Positions 24,733 to 38,160 of a DNA stretch of 64,000 nucleotides are shown in pieces. Within the stretch, counting starts at the first letter, position 1, and the number at the start of each line of letters is the position of its first letter. Under the pieces are notes generated by a model that saw only the letters and a list, made by a program, of their open reading frames with translations, was not told the origin of the DNA and did not search any database. The stretch is taken from assembly GCA_905250075.1 (NCBI GenBank), contig CAJNOP010000412.1, positions 1 through 64,000 of the forward strand, written 5' to 3'. This stretch comes from Rotaria sp. Silwood1 (taxonomy: Eukaryota; Rotifera; Eurotatoria; Philodinida; Philodinidae). Position numbers and translations under genes: made by a program.

Positions 24733-25177
24733 TAGACTTCTGCAAAATGGTCACGGTCACGGCCACGGCCGCTCATGACCGTGACTAGTTTTCGAAAAAT
24801 TGTCGTGACTGGGATCGTGATCGTGACCAAATAGCTCGTGATCGTGACTTAATGGTGAAAAATTTTGAGATTAGAAATCTAATTTTTGTGAAAAAAAATC
24901 AAGATTTTAATTGATTTACGTGTTTTCTGCGTTTTTTACAAAGAAAATCTGTGAAATCAATATAAATCTTGATTTTGTAGCACAAAAATCCAGCTAGTAA
25001 TCCAAAATTTCCGTGACCGTGACTAGTTTCAAAAAATTTCCGTGACTATATCCGTGATCGTGACCAGGCAGCTCGTGACCGTGACATGATCGTGACTAGT
25101 TTCAAAAAACCTCCGTGACTATGAACATGACCGTGACGTGACGTGACTGAAAAATCCTTGTCACGCAGAAGTCTCTA
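24733..25177. mobile_element. Non-autonomous hAT-like element with 8-bp target duplication CATAGGAC
   Basis: Exact 8-bp copies of CATAGGAC lie at 24725-24732 and 25178-25185. Between them the termini are inverted (left TAGACTTCTGC, right GCAGAAGTCTCTA). Both subterminal regions are packed with one word in both orientations, CGTGAC/GTCACG (for example GGTCACGGTCACGGCCACGG at the left). The 445-bp element has no transposase. The 8-bp duplication and subterminal word arrays are hAT traits; the terminal sequence is less typical than in the two neighbours. Confidence 0.8.
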
Positions 25178-25509
25178 CATAGGACATATGTTTGGTTGAT
25201 CTTATTTTCTATATTTACAACTAAAGTTATTTCATACAAATAAGAGTTTTTGTGTTAATGATGACTTGATGATTTTCAATGACGAATTTCGTTTATTAAT
25301 TAAGTATTCAATTTTCTTTTCTTTCTAAACTTAACGTTCTTTTCAACAAATCGAAAACTTTTAATTTAGAAAGTGAAGAGTAAGAAATAACTCTACATCA
25401 ACTTCTTTTTTTTTTGAGAGTAGCCAATAAATAGTGAAAATCTGGATCCTTCAATTATTCATATATACAGAAGGTATTCAATGTTACTGAAAAAGTGTCA
25501 GGTCTAGAT

Positions 25510-26298
25510 CAGAGTTGTAACCGGTCTAAAATTTTTAGACCGGTCCGGTCCGGCCGGTCCAAATTTCAGACCGGGCCGGTGACCGGCCGGTCTAAAAAGT
25601 AATTCCAGACCGGTAAAAAAGCGGCGAGTTTATGAAGTTTGTTCATAAGATAAAAGTAGTATTAGGGTCGAACTTTCCTTCTAGATATGCTTATAGATTT
25701 TTACCAAGAAGAAAACAGCTAATTTTTAAAAACTTTTTATCCATTTTAAAGAAAAATCATCAATGTAACAAGAAACTCAAAATATCACTCATTGGAAAAG
25801 GCCTATCTTGAGCGTTTTGTGCCTTGTTTTCTTAAGTATTTATAGTTTGAAGGTATAAGTAGAAGTTAATTTTAATAAAAAGATGTTTCGCACATTTAGA
25901 GAATGGAGTTTTATTCACTTAACCTTTACCAATAACATAACGCTTCTCTCTCGATGATGGCTCGAACCTAAATTTTATCTTCACAAAAAGTGTATGAGAT
26001 AAGTTTAACTTAACTAATACAGTTTCGAAAGCACTTTTAAAAAAATAAAGCGTATATAGATTAAAGAAATGAAATAAATTGAGGAGCAAAAGAAAAAAAT
26101 GTATGGTTTTTGAAGTAAAACATGTTAGTTATTTGGATAAGGGCATAAAAACTTGTTATCAACAAATTTTATCTCAAAAATCTGTATGTTTCTAAAATAT
26201 ATTTCAACCGGTAAAAAACCGGCGAAAACCGGCCGGTGGAACTGCTTCAACCGGTCCGGCCGGACCGGGCCGGTTTCGCCGGACCGGTTACAGCTCTG
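25510..26298. mobile_element. Non-autonomous hAT element with 8-bp target duplication GTCTAGAT
   Basis: The ends CAGAGTTGTAACCGG and CCGGTTACAGCTCTG are inverted repeats with the hAT-type CAGRG start. Exact 8-bp copies of GTCTAGAT flank them (25502-25509 and 26299-26306), with T at position 2 and A at position 7 as in the usual hAT target pattern. The subterminal zones repeat ACCGGTCCGG/CCGGCCGG words. The 500-bp interior is AT-rich without an ORF. The whole element is 789 bp. Confidence 0.9.
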
Positions 26299-26630
26299 GT
26301 CTAGATCCGATATCTAGTTCAGAAATTTAGTTTTTCTCAATTCCAGACCTAGCAATGAACTAATATCATGGAAAGTTTTATTTATGTTTACTTTTAAGTC
26401 GTAACTCAAAATTTGATTCTCAAGGTTATCTGAGGAGGACTACAGATTTTAGTTGAAAAGTTCAATAAAACTTTGATATATCAAGAATAAAGGCTTAGAT
26501 CAGTGAACCATCTGAGTTTTTGATATTACTCATCATTGTCTATTTGCTGAGTATAGTCTCAAACAAAAAAAAGAATGATCGGAGACTTGACAATGTTCCT
26601 TTTTCAGATCAGTTTAATATTAGTTTCTAT

Positions 26631-26907
26631 CAGAGATGAGCACAGGACAACTTTTTCTGTCCTGTCCTGCCCTGTCCTGTAGTCAACCTCCGTCCTGCNN
26701 NNNNNNNNCTGTAGTCAACCTCCGTCCTGCTGAGCGGCAGGACAGAACGAAAAATAATTTAGCCTCCTGTCCTGCCCTGTCCTGCAATCAACCTCTGTCC
26801 TGTTGAGCGGCAGGACAGGACGAAAAATGATGTACCCTCCTGTCCTGCCGCGCAGGACAGGACAGGACACAGGACGGCCGCACCGTCCTGTCCTGTGCTC
26901 ATCTCTG
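26631..26907. mobile_element. Short hAT-type MITE with 8-bp target duplication GTTTCTAT
   Basis: The ends CAGAGATGAGCACAGGAC and GTCCTGTGCTCATCTCTG are perfect inverted repeats. Exact GTTTCTAT copies sit at 26623-26630 and 26908-26915, again with T2 and A7. The interior is almost only GTCCTGTCCTG-type words plus a repeated GAGCGGCAGGACAG. The assembly gap lies inside. Length is about 277 bp including the gap, whose true size is unknown. Confidence 0.9.
26699..26708. other. Assembly gap (10 N)
   Basis: Ten N bases interrupt the repetitive hAT MITE. The sequence on both sides repeats (GTAGTCAACCTCCGTCCTGC occurs just before and just after), so the true internal copy number and element length are not known. 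Confidence 0.99.
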
Positions 26908-26915
26908 GTTTCTAT

Positions 26916-27664
26916 TATCTATTAATTATTGTAAAACATAATTATTGCCTACTGATAATACAAACATGTTCTAAAAGTGAACAAAACAAGCTATCATTAT
27001 ATTTATTGAATAAAAGATTGTTTATAAAAAGAAGTATTCTCAACATGGATGAATCAATCATATTCGTTGCAAAATAATAATATTGATTGTATAATGATCA
27101 TGTATACATAATTGAATTTCTGGATGCAATTTTTACGTTATTCACTGATACAATAAGTTATTTAATGTGTCCGCATTGATTTCATTTTCATTTTTTCGAC
27201 AAAAGGTGAACCATTGCAAAAGACTATTATTTCAAATAAGTCTTTCTTTTTCACAGAATATTTACTTTTAAAGATCGATTTGTAAAATTCAATTATAAAT
27301 AGATATTTAATAATTATCAAAATTATTCTTTGTTTTTATCAGCTTGATTGAGTATCGGATTGATTTTATTGTTTCTTTTTTTTGTTTCAGAAAAATCTTC
27401 TATCAAATTTATATGTATCCAAAAAATATAACATAATTTATGTTTTAACATTTTCTTTTAAAAAGTAATTTATTGATTTCTATATTGCCGATTTGTTTAC
27501 TTATTTATGATCAATATTTCTTAGAAACAGTTTCTTATTAATATTTAATAAAAATGTTGATCATTTTTTTTTTTTTATTGACTCCTTCAATAATTGATAA
27601 ATAAATCGTTCTTTTTTTTAACTAGATAATAGAAAATAAGATGTGCTTGTATAATAAATTTAGT
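26916..27664. other. AT-rich intergenic DNA
   Basis: No gene is seen. It separates the hAT cluster from the stop codon of the minus-strand GT31 gene, whose 3' UTR and poly(A) site should lie in its right part. Confidence 0.5.
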
Positions 27665-30600
27665 TTAATTTCGATCTTTTATTTTTAATAAATCGTATTG
27701 TTTTCTTAATTTCGTCCAATATAAATTATAATCATTCATAAAATTTTTATGTCTATCTGCTTCTTTTCCATTAAAATGATCACTTGAAGCTGCACAAGCA
27801 AGTGGATTATTTTTTGGTGTAAAAAATTCTTCACTACATTTTGTTTGATAACGAAAATCAACATTTTGAAAAATAGTTTGTCGTTGAATATTAATCATTT
27901 GTGGTAATAAACCAGTAAAATAAACATCAGATAATGGAAATGGTTTTAAATCAGTTTGATATGCATTAAATAATAAAGAACATGTTTTAAATGACATTAA
28001 ATAACCAAAACCAGATAAAAAAGTTGGATATCTTGGACATGAATATTCATCTTGTGTAATAACATATCTTTGACCAATAAGATCAATACCACGACGAACA
28101 ACTAAACCATATTCTATTGGAAAACCAAATAATGAATAAATTGTTTTATTATTAATATATTCAAAATTCTTTATTGATGATAATAATAAAAATGTATTTA
28201 TAAATATATCATCATCTGTTTTAAATAAAAATTTTATTTGTTTACATCGTTCTATTATAAATTGATATAATGCTGCTTCACGTTCTGTTACATATTCATA
28301 TTGTTCAGGAAGATTATTTATTTGTACTAAATCTTTATGATATTTATATTCAAGTTCAATTTTTTTTTCAGATTTTGAATCAATATCAACTAAAAATAAT
28401 AATTTTAATTTAATTTGTGGAAAATATTCTTTTAATAATTTTATATTTCCCCATGTTCGACGTATTGATTGACGTATTGATGCATGAGAACATTTTGATA
28501 TTACAAATATTAATATATCTATTGATGATTCAGTACATTTTATTAATGTTTGATTGTTATATTCAAATGGAATTTGAATTTTCGGGAGTGTTGAAAATAA
28601 TTCTTCATACGATTCAGGAGAACTAAAACAAATTCACATGATTAATTCTATGGATAGAATTTCGTTAGTTCGAAATGTTGGAGAAAAACAACAGATTTCA
28701 AAAGAATTCTTTAAACTTTTCAACATTTTAAGACATCAAAAGCTATAAAAACTTCTATTATCCTATTGTAGGTATTCCATTAGACAAAAGAAAATAAGAG
28801 TAATATAAATGAGTTCATTGTCTAGCTATCTATTAGTTGCTTATATTTTTTTTTCTCTGTTTTATCATATCATAGTTCTCAAAAATGATGGTTTCATATG
28901 AGTAAATACTTTTCTTTGCCTTCTGTGGGTAATATAAATAGTTCACTGATAAAACAATTCAATAGAAACTTGATTATGATCTAAAGATCAAAGAAAAAAC
29001 TTCATGATAGGATTTTCAACGGATCGGAATATGTTGATCCGATTTTACAATTGCGAGTCTACGGGCAATCCATGTCAAAAAGATGAAAAAAATCGGCTTT
29101 TCATCAATTATTTTTTTTTCGAATTAAAACTCGGTTAAAGTGTCACTATTTCAATCTGATTTTAATCAGATTATTCGATTTTTAATGAATTTAAATCAAT
29201 TAACTGCAATGATCGTAAAAGACGTTTTTCTATTAGTTTAGCTTCGAAATTGAAACTTTCAATGGTTGATTCGTACGTCTGAACTACAAAAAAAAAATGG
29301 TTACTATAACATAAGTAAAACTTTGAGAGAAGCGTTTCAATTTAAATTTATTTATATAACAGAAAATACCGATAAATTAGATTGAAATCGATTATGTTTT
29401 AATTAATTGACGTGTGTTTTTTGAATTTTTTTAGTCACATTTTCTTAAAGTTTGATGGATTTTAATCGATTAATAAAGTTGAATCAATGAAAACCGATTA
29501 TTGATAGATTTGTTACCAATAATCGATTAAAATGGATTCAAATTGAATAACCATATAAAATCAATTGAAAAATCAAATAAACTGTTTTAAATTCAATAAA
29601 CAAAGTATTATTTGAATTATTTTTCAATTAAAAAAAAGATCGATTAAAGGTAGATTTTATTTGTCTTTTTTTTTTTCTACATAGAATATAACTTTTGACC
29701 TCTGGATTGATGATAATCTAGAAACAAAATCTTTAAACAAACACAAAATTTTTAGTAGAGCCGTCGCACAGTATCACTTTGGTATATTTTCTTGACAAAG
29801 AAAAAATCATTAGATTCTTCCATTGGTTCAAACGTGTATGCAAAGTATAGTGAATAAATATGCAAAAGAGAACAAAGACAAATTTTCCATTTTGAATATT
29901 AATAAATTTAACAACAAAATAAATGTTGACATGTTGGCACAATTTTGTCGGCAAATTGTTAATTCAAATATATTCATCTATTCATGTCAGGACAAATTTT
30001 GTTTTTTTACTCAACAAAATCTCTGTATCTTGGTTGACGTCTTTTGCCAAACAACTGTGCTTTAATTTACGCAATAAAAAGAACGTTAATGATAATAGAT
30101 AAACTTAACTTGAATAAGAAACAAAACTATCTTTGATTAAACTTTTTACTAGAGAGACGGTCCATAGAACAGCTTGGTTTTGAAAGAAAATCTATGAATC
30201 GACTTTGATAGTCCTAGACCAGTTTTGCACCACAAACATGAATGTTGACTCATCCGACTAATAGTCTCCTTTTGAGCTCATATATTGCTTATAAACAGAA
30301 CTCATAGTATAGATGAAAATCCTGAAAGAGTGTATACCATTAAGACTTGCTTTTCGAGTTTTGACCATCTTACTGAACTCTCAGTCTATTGCAAAAAATT
30401 CCATAACAAGAAGCTTTGATCTGAAATCTTCCTTGAGAATGGCTCTTATTTTGCTTATGATATCTTGAAAGTTGCAGGTCAAACGGATGTATCTATTTAA
30501 ACTGAAGGGAAACATCCGTTTGAAATGAATCTTTCAGAATATGATGAGACACAGTAGCAAATGTTTTTAATAAATGAAAAACATATACTTCAATAAAATA

Positions 30601-31409
30601 GCAATACGTTGAAATATGTTAGAATAATTGATATATCGTCTCTTATTGAGAAAAGAATTTTCGATTTATATTAGAAATAATTAAAATGTGAATAAATGAT
30701 TATTTTTTCATTTTAAATTAAATATTAAAATATTCTATCAATCAAAAGAAATATTCATTTATATAAAAAAAAAAAAAACCATAGTTCTTTTCATTGAAAT
30801 TAAAACAAATTTAAAAAAAAAAGTTTTCTTTCAATATTTATCTAAGCGAGACATCACTTTTATATTTATATATTTAAATAAGATCTGATGAAACGAAAAG
30901 AAACGAAAAAAAAAAAAGAAAATTCAATTCAAAATGAAACATAATATGTCATTAGAATTCGATAATATTCTTTCTAAAAATCATGAACTTATCCTTTAAT
31001 AATAATTATATTGTAGTCTTTCCTCTTTCATATAAGAAATAAGATCAATTTATAACTAAGATAACCTTTCTTTTTTTTTTTTAGCATGAGAAAATTATAA
31101 AAGTTTTGAAAATGATTACCGAATTCGTTCTTTTATTGTTGGAAAATGGTCATCCCAAGCACAAACTGTTGTTTGAGAATCTGGCCAAGGACAAAACCAT
31201 GGTAAATGTTTGGCAGGATCACATAATTGATGTTCTTTATTATAAAATAGAATATATATTGCAAATAATAAAAATATTATTAATATAATCATTTTTAATA
31301 ATGATAATGTTCGAAAACGTTGTAGAATATAAGAAATACATTTTTTTGTGAAAAACATCATAGAATTTTTTTTCATATAATTATATTTATGAGACATTGA
31401 AAGAAACAT
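27665..31409 (-). CDS. GT31 glycosyltransferase, beta-1,3-galactosyltransferase-like, two exons
   Basis: This is a type II Golgi enzyme of the beta-1,3-Gal/GlcNAc-transferase family. Exon 1 (31409 down to 31120) encodes a cytoplasmic tail, a membrane anchor (residues about 37-56, MIILIIFLLFAIYILFY) and a Cys/Trp-rich stem. Exon 2 (28622 down to 27665) has no ATG near its start and carries the catalytic domain: SIRRTWGN (about 149-156), KTDDDIFIN with the metal-binding DDD (233-235), YPTFLSGFGYLMS and PLSDVYFTGLL, the counterpart of EDVYxG. Donor GGTAATC at 31119 and acceptor TTTTAG before 28622 join in phase (CG|T), giving 415 residues. The 2497-nt intron is far longer than others here. A missed middle exon is possible, but the phase fit and the lack of another candidate favour direct joining. 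Acceptor specificity is unknown. Confidence 0.88.
28623..31119. other. 2.5-kb intron of the GT31 gene
   Basis: No internal exon is recognised. The stretch about 28960-29640 repeats words like AATCGATTAA and GGATCGGAATATG and may be an old word-rich transposon. Frames at 29733-29954 and 29823-30065 overlap on opposite strands and look like chance. Confidence 0.5.
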
Positions 31410-34400
31410 TAAATGAAGTCATATTTGCTCATATAATATTACTGTTATACTAAGTTTTTTACTATTATTTCATTGGCTACTTCGAATTAATGGAGCATAA
31501 AGTTATCATTATATTGATAGATGCGTAACAGCTGTTGAAGTGAAGGTTTGATGCACACGTGTATTCAACGTTTTACTGTACCAAAAAATAAACATGTAAC
31601 TGAAAAAAAAAAAAGAAAAAAAAAAATCATGCCTTTTCAAATAGTGTTAGCGATGAAAAAAAAAGTGAAAGACTCACGAATGGCAAACAAAAGCAAAGAC
31701 GAAAAAAAATACTCACTACACTATTATTTGCAGGATTAAATTTTTTTCTGTTCTATGTCGTTAATGTAAAAAAAAACAAGGTTTTTCTTATGACTGCATA
31801 CAAAACAAAATCAATCGATTTATCGAGCAAAGAAGAATCAAACTACTAATATCAAAATGATTAAAAAAAACCTATTCAAGCAAATATTTGTCAAAAATCA
31901 TATTGATTTTCATATTTTCGTTATGACTGATCTCAAATGTTAATATAACATTCAAAGAGTTGAAATAAAATAAGCTCAATGTGTTTTTTTTTAAAATAGC
32001 GACATGCTGATAGCTTTCCATTTCACTTTTTTTTATGAGCCCTCAGGAATCCTTTCAAGTAACGTGACATTAAATTCCATTCTTCATGTGCCTCTGAAAA
32101 TGCTTACAAAAGGAACATAAAAAAAAAAGAACTTCAAGAATGAATTGTATAGACAGATTTTTTTTTCTTGTGTTTGATGTTTTTTTTTCCTAGGTCGTAT
32201 TCATTGAAAGTCAGTGTTTTGTGTCACTGCAGTTTCGAGAACTGAAAATCATAGCATATTTCTAGAAATACAATAAATTAATTCTACTTTTATTATTCAA
32301 ATGTCTCTTGTTTTAATTTAATGGTTGGTTGTATCATCGTTCAAAGAGAAAAAAAAACGTTTTTTTTTTCTTATCATAAATACACTCAAGCGTGCGCTCA
32401 TTATTATTTGGCTTACATTCTTTCACATCGTTCATTTCCTCACATAAGATTTTGATCGTTGTTTTTATTGGTGCTTTTTCTGTTGCATAATTACCGATTT
32501 TAGCTGCTTGAATTTAGAATTGAAACGATGATATTTATGACAGATAAGAAAAAGCTTTCTTCCTATTATTTATATAATTAATCTATCTCTTTTTGTTTTT
32601 TACGAATCTTTTCTCGCATGAGAAACTGATGATTACAGTGTGTAAAAATCAAAAAACATCGCTGTCTAAAAAGTATCTTTGAAATCAGTAATCCAATAAT
32701 ATAGAATACCTGATAACAGATATAAGAATTTCATAATAGAAAGAACGGGAACCATTCAGTGACAAAATCAGTTCTCTTAATTCAGATTGTTAGATTTTGC
32801 TCAATTAAAGACATTGTTGTAGGGGAAAACTTTTTATAAATTTTGATGCTAGTCGATTTGAAAAATTTTGAACCCTTGATTTCTTTTATGCTTGTTTTAC
32901 CAAAAATTTAAAAAGTGATCGTATCAATCAAGAAGAATCTTGACGATTTGAGGTGAAATCTTTTAGGACATATCTCTATGCGTTCTACTCAGAATAAAAT
33001 TTTTAACTCAAAATATATAGTTATCAATTGTTTTTTTTATAGAGAAGTGTCTTTATTGAAAACTTTCATCTATGTGCGCCCTTTCTTTAGGTCAGATTAA
33101 AATCCTTGTCTTCAGATGAATTCTTCTCCCCAAAATAGCTTAGTTTAAGAAATGAGTTTAAAAAGTTGGAAGATCCATTCTACTTGTACAGCCGAATGGT
33201 AAAATCAGCCTAGGTCGTTTAGAAACTATTCAGAAAATGGATCACCTTTGAAAGCCTGAATGAGGACGTTAGCGGGGTAGGAGTCTTAGACTTAAAACTT
33301 CAATGTTTGATTAACTGTCAATTTGAACATTCCAATTGAGTAATTTTTCATTGAGAATACGTAGGTTCTCATCTTCGGTTGATATCTCGAAGTTACTTCT
33401 CTTAAAAACTCAAGACAGCCTTCGGAGGAAGTCTGACAGCATGTGCCTCGTTATATTTAACATGAAATTATTGTATTCGAACTCATTCTTTCAACAAGCT
33501 TCGTTTTGGATACTGAGGAAAACATTCTTTCAGCAATACTCATTCACAAATTTGGCACACTACTAGTAATATTTGACTTCAAACCTTAGGATTTTCAGCA
33601 ATTCGACAAATTTATTTCTTGCTTCGACATTGAGACACAGCACATAGCTGCATTTGGAAAGCATAGTACTTCGTCTAATAGTAGGTACTCTGAAAAACAC
33701 AGAAAAAAAAATGAAAAATGCATGAAAACATTATGGAAATATCGACCATTTTCGGATATTAATCGAGATTCTCGATGGTTATCAAAAATCATTTAGAAAA
33801 TCTCAGCTTGAAAACAAGCACTTCTTACACGGAATTAGTTTTTTAACAGTTTATGCGTTACAAATTCTTAGTCATTTCGAGATCTAGTTACTATATAGGT
33901 GTTGTTGATTTTACGTGCGTTTTCTCGCTTCCCTATTTTTTTTCTATTTCGATGTCTTCTCTGTCATATTTTCCCATGAATATCTTGTTTGTGTAAGGAA
34001 TTCATCTAATATTAATAGTTGATATGCAAATAAATGGATTTGTCTCTTTACTCATTAACCTACCTATAAACCTATCTATCTAACTAATATACTTAATTAG
34101 CTGAGTCCATATCTATTTGCCTACCTTACTACCTATTTATCAATCTAAACATCTACTTAAGTTTTTAGATAAAAATATTTTTCCTCTTTTCCTCTTATCT
34201 GTATTGCATATGTCTAGATAATAATAAATATTTATTACAAAGTGTTTTAAGTACTTGATTTTACTATAATTAAGACTGATTAAAATTTGCTTTTACGGAG
34301 AATGTAGATTTTTGAGTACTAAATGTCAGCCCCATTTACAGATTTCTTGATGGCTTTATAATATCTATTTTGTTTCCACTTATTGTTTAACTATTCAGGG

Positions 34401-36660
34401 CTTATTTACATCTGTATCATCGACTGTATTTCATCAATCGATCATTCAACTGATAGCCACGAGAGTTTAGTGGGTGGAAAAGCAGTAAGGAAATTATCAG
34501 ATTCTAACAGAACTAATACAGTCAATGAGGAATCTTCGAATTTATTCATATGTGGTAATGTTCAATAGTATTGAAAGACATACGTTCTTCATTGAAGTAA
34601 ATTGGGATGAGTCATATGCTATACTAAAAAAAACGTATTTAAAGCGTTCTTGTAATAAATATTCAGTTGTTATTAATCAGTTACAAGAGCAAGATGTAAA
34701 ACACGGTCTAGATACATGTGTTTGAGACAGAAAAATAATTTCATCAAATAACTCTTATTAGTGTAATATCTCTATGATGTGAATTACGTTGTTCAACTAT
34801 TATATTCTTGGTATTGAATAAAAACAGATTTATAAAATGAACTTAATCAGATTCAATATATAATATCCAGCTGATATCAATTTCTTGACTAAGTCTATAA
34901 TGGTGTTTTGGGAGTTCAAGCTTCCATTCCTATACATTAACATTATTTTTACATCGTGTCTCACAAACGAGAGAAAAAGAAGCATTTTTTGCTTCAAGAT
35001 AGAACTAGCTACCTACCTGCCTATCTGATTACAATGAAAAATAATAATAAAATGAAAAAAAAAATATATTTTGTTCCATTCTGGGTATAAATATTTAACT
35101 TTGTCAGATGTGTGTGTTATACTTGTATCGTCGATTTCAGACGTTTTTTCTCGTTTCTCCTATTCTCTATTACTACGAACATTAGTAAAAGAAAACATTT
35201 AGTCAAATATGAGAATAGTTACGTATATAAGAAAAACTTCTATTTATATACTAGTAATGAAGGAAAATAAGTTGGAAAAGAAATAAAATATTGAGAATGC
35301 AGACAGAAAGTAAAAGAACATAAAGTGGTAGAAGAAGGTCATATAAATAAGTGTTGATTATGATCGATTTCATCAATGTGTACGATTTTATCTCACAATT
35401 TTTATTACTTATTGTAAAGTGTAATCCTCACATGAAGTATAAGATAACAATAAACGACTAGAATAATATCCTGTTTTTCTCTCCTTTATTACAATCCATC
35501 ATTTCCTATATATATACTTGAAACCAATGGAAAATTCCATACAAGGGAATATGCCATAGATGATGACATACGAGAAGAGAAAATCACCTGTAAAATATCA
35601 AGAGAAAATAGAATAATCTATAGCTCCAAGAAAAGAAAAGAAAAGAAGAACGAAAGGAAAAATTCATCACACATATCAAATAGTAAAGAAAAATAACATG
35701 AATGAAAATAGAATAACAGAAAAGAGAGTAGAGAATATGCTACTACCTAACACTTATATAAATCTAACTATGATATAAAAGTAAATAAGTCTACAAAACA
35801 AAAAAAAAAGAAAGTAATCGTTTGCTTGTTTTTCATCTCTATTCTCTTTAGAGAAGTACGAAAATGAGTGACTGACATAGTAAAGACTTTGTTCACAAAT
35901 AATAGGAAATCGCTCATTTATGCTTTTTTATTTTCTCTCGATTTCTTTTTTTAAAATGAACTAAATTCTTTAGAACGACTAATCGATGCATACAGTTCTA
36001 TTGAATTGAAACTATCTTATTCCGTCGGTACAAGGACAAGTCATTTTATGATTACTATACAATAGAAAATTATAGTTATAAACTGTGACATATTCAATTA
36101 AATGAATAACTAATTCACAAGTAACGTTCATCGTCAAGCGATTCACTTAGCCCTAGACTGATAAAATACATGTACGGATGTAATAACATAAAAAGCTACA
36201 TTAAAAAAGTAATACGCAAAATTGATAATATTACCAGTATATCTTAGGCGACCAGAAAACTTAATTTGGAGAATTCTCACTCTAAGTAAAGATGATGCAT
36301 TTACAAATTTAATTTTTTTTATCGTTTTTGTTTTATTTTATTTTTTTTTGCTTTTATAAATATAAATAGCGCCCAATAAGATTAGACAACAATACGATCT
36401 TTTTATAATTATATTGGCGCTATTTGTACGTACAAAAATATGAATTATATTATTCATAAAATTTGAGTTTTATTAATCAATATTTTATACTTAAATTCGC
36501 GCATTAATTCTAAACTATTAATAAATTAGATATTCATTGATACAACATTGCACAATCAATCCTACAATAATGAATAATTTAAACGATTTCTTTAAATCCA
36601 TACTGCTCATTTGGTCTGACTCTCACTAATTAAATGCTTTTGTAAGCCGTTCTACACCAC
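31410..36660. other. 5.2 kb of AT-rich DNA without a recognisable gene
   Basis: Only short frames occur (31548-31739, 33336-33566, 33595-33792, 34383-34568, 34525-34725), none with a domain or convincing splice partners. Simple A/T tracts are common. I see no RNA gene. Confidence 0.5.
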
Positions 36661-36719
36661 TACCCGAATTATAATTATTCCATTGACATTTTACCCATGA
36701 TTATTATGGGTTCATTTAC

Positions 36720-36975
36720 ATCAGTCTTTAGATGGTCATTTGTACCATAGTTACCGGAATAGTTGTTTGTACCATGGTTGCTCTATGGTCACCTGTGCCA
36801 TAGTTACGTGGCCGTTTGTGCCAAAAAATGGTCACTTGTGCCAAAAAAAATGGTCGCTTGTACCAAAAAAATGGTCGCTTGTGCCAAAAAAATGGCTATT
36901 TTGACCGCGTTACCGACAGACAGACAGACACAGGTGAATTTCGGTTTCTAGACCCTAGCCTTTCAGTCTAGGGAA
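36720..36975 (+). repeat. 21-nt minisatellite element with conserved tail, copy 1
   Basis: From about 36730 to 36905 a unit of about 21 nt recurs, of the type ATGGTCACTTGTGCCAAAAA. It is followed by a non-repeated tail (about 36902-36975) with GACAGACAGACAGACA, AGGTGAATTTCGGTTTC and CTAGACCCTAGCCTTTCAG, ending CTAGGG. The same tail, with three or four differences, adjoins the array at 60602-61045 in opposite orientation. The pair defines one dispersed element. An open frame runs through it, but low sequence complexity makes coding unlikely. Confidence 0.8.
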
Positions 36976-38160
36976 TATATTCAAAATAAAATCAATTTGA
37001 ATGCACAATTTGAAGTATAATTTGATTTCTTTTTTATGGTCAAAGTTGTTTATCTTCGAGATAAATAATCATTCAATACTTCATTCATATTTTAAATTAA
37101 AAAAAAATAATGTTTTCAAATAGTATGTTCTTAAACGGAGAACTCGATCGGTTTTCTACTATGAATTTCAATTTTCTTATTTCAAGCTTATGCATAAGTG
37201 TAAGCAGAAATCAAAATAAAACTTGTGAGATAATTTGAATATTTGGTTACCTTTTCAACATGGATAGTTGTCTAGCTTAAATTATTGAACTGTAAGTCTG
37301 ATACAAAGTCATGTTATCGTCGAAATCTGAATAAAAAAATAGACAAGTATGTGATGCTAATGGATTGGTCTATACAAACTAGGAGGACTCGCATACATTT
37401 CTTGATTAAATCATCAAGCATTTTACGCATCCATACAGCTACAAGTAGCTGAATGATTCATAAATATATGCATTACCATGATCGATAACACTTGTTTATA
37501 AACTAAAGTCAATAGAAAACTGTATAAAAGCACGAAATTTCAAGAGTTCAAAAATTATCTATCTTAAAACGCTTATAACTATCTGATTTTAGTCGCCAAA
37601 AAAACTTTAAAATTCGAATACAAAATAAAGACACAAATATGATGTTTATTTCTCAAGAGGAAATACGATTATCAATTATTACTTCAATCATAACAGTAAA
37701 AATGCGTATTTAAACATTTACACACTTATTTATATTCGATAAAAATATCTTATACATGTTCACGCTCAAAACTTGGACATTCTGGTATTTACACGATCAA
37801 TTTTTTCTACATGTGTTTTTTGAAAAATTGTATCTGCTTAGGCTAAAGTCTTTGGATTACACAAATTATTCTTTCGTTAATTCTCTCCACTATATGTGAT
37901 TAGTCTGAAAATTATGCAAAATATATTTTCGAGGACGTTCTGTCTCATTGCACTAAATCTCAGTTTCGAAATCAGAAATAATTTTTTAAAGATCTCTGGA
38001 AATCTTGGGTGTTAGGGGGCAATATCACTAGTAATGTGTAGACTTTGTTGATGAATATTGTAATAAACGATTTTCTTTACGATCTCTATATAGATCGATA
38101 AAATTCATTCTTGTTATGACAATAATAAAATAATAATAAGAACAAATAAAAATATTATAT
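36976..38160. other. AT-rich intergenic DNA
   Basis: No gene is seen. It separates the minisatellite element from the minus-strand NIDO-AMOP-VWD gene, whose 3' UTR lies at the right end. Confidence 0.5.
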
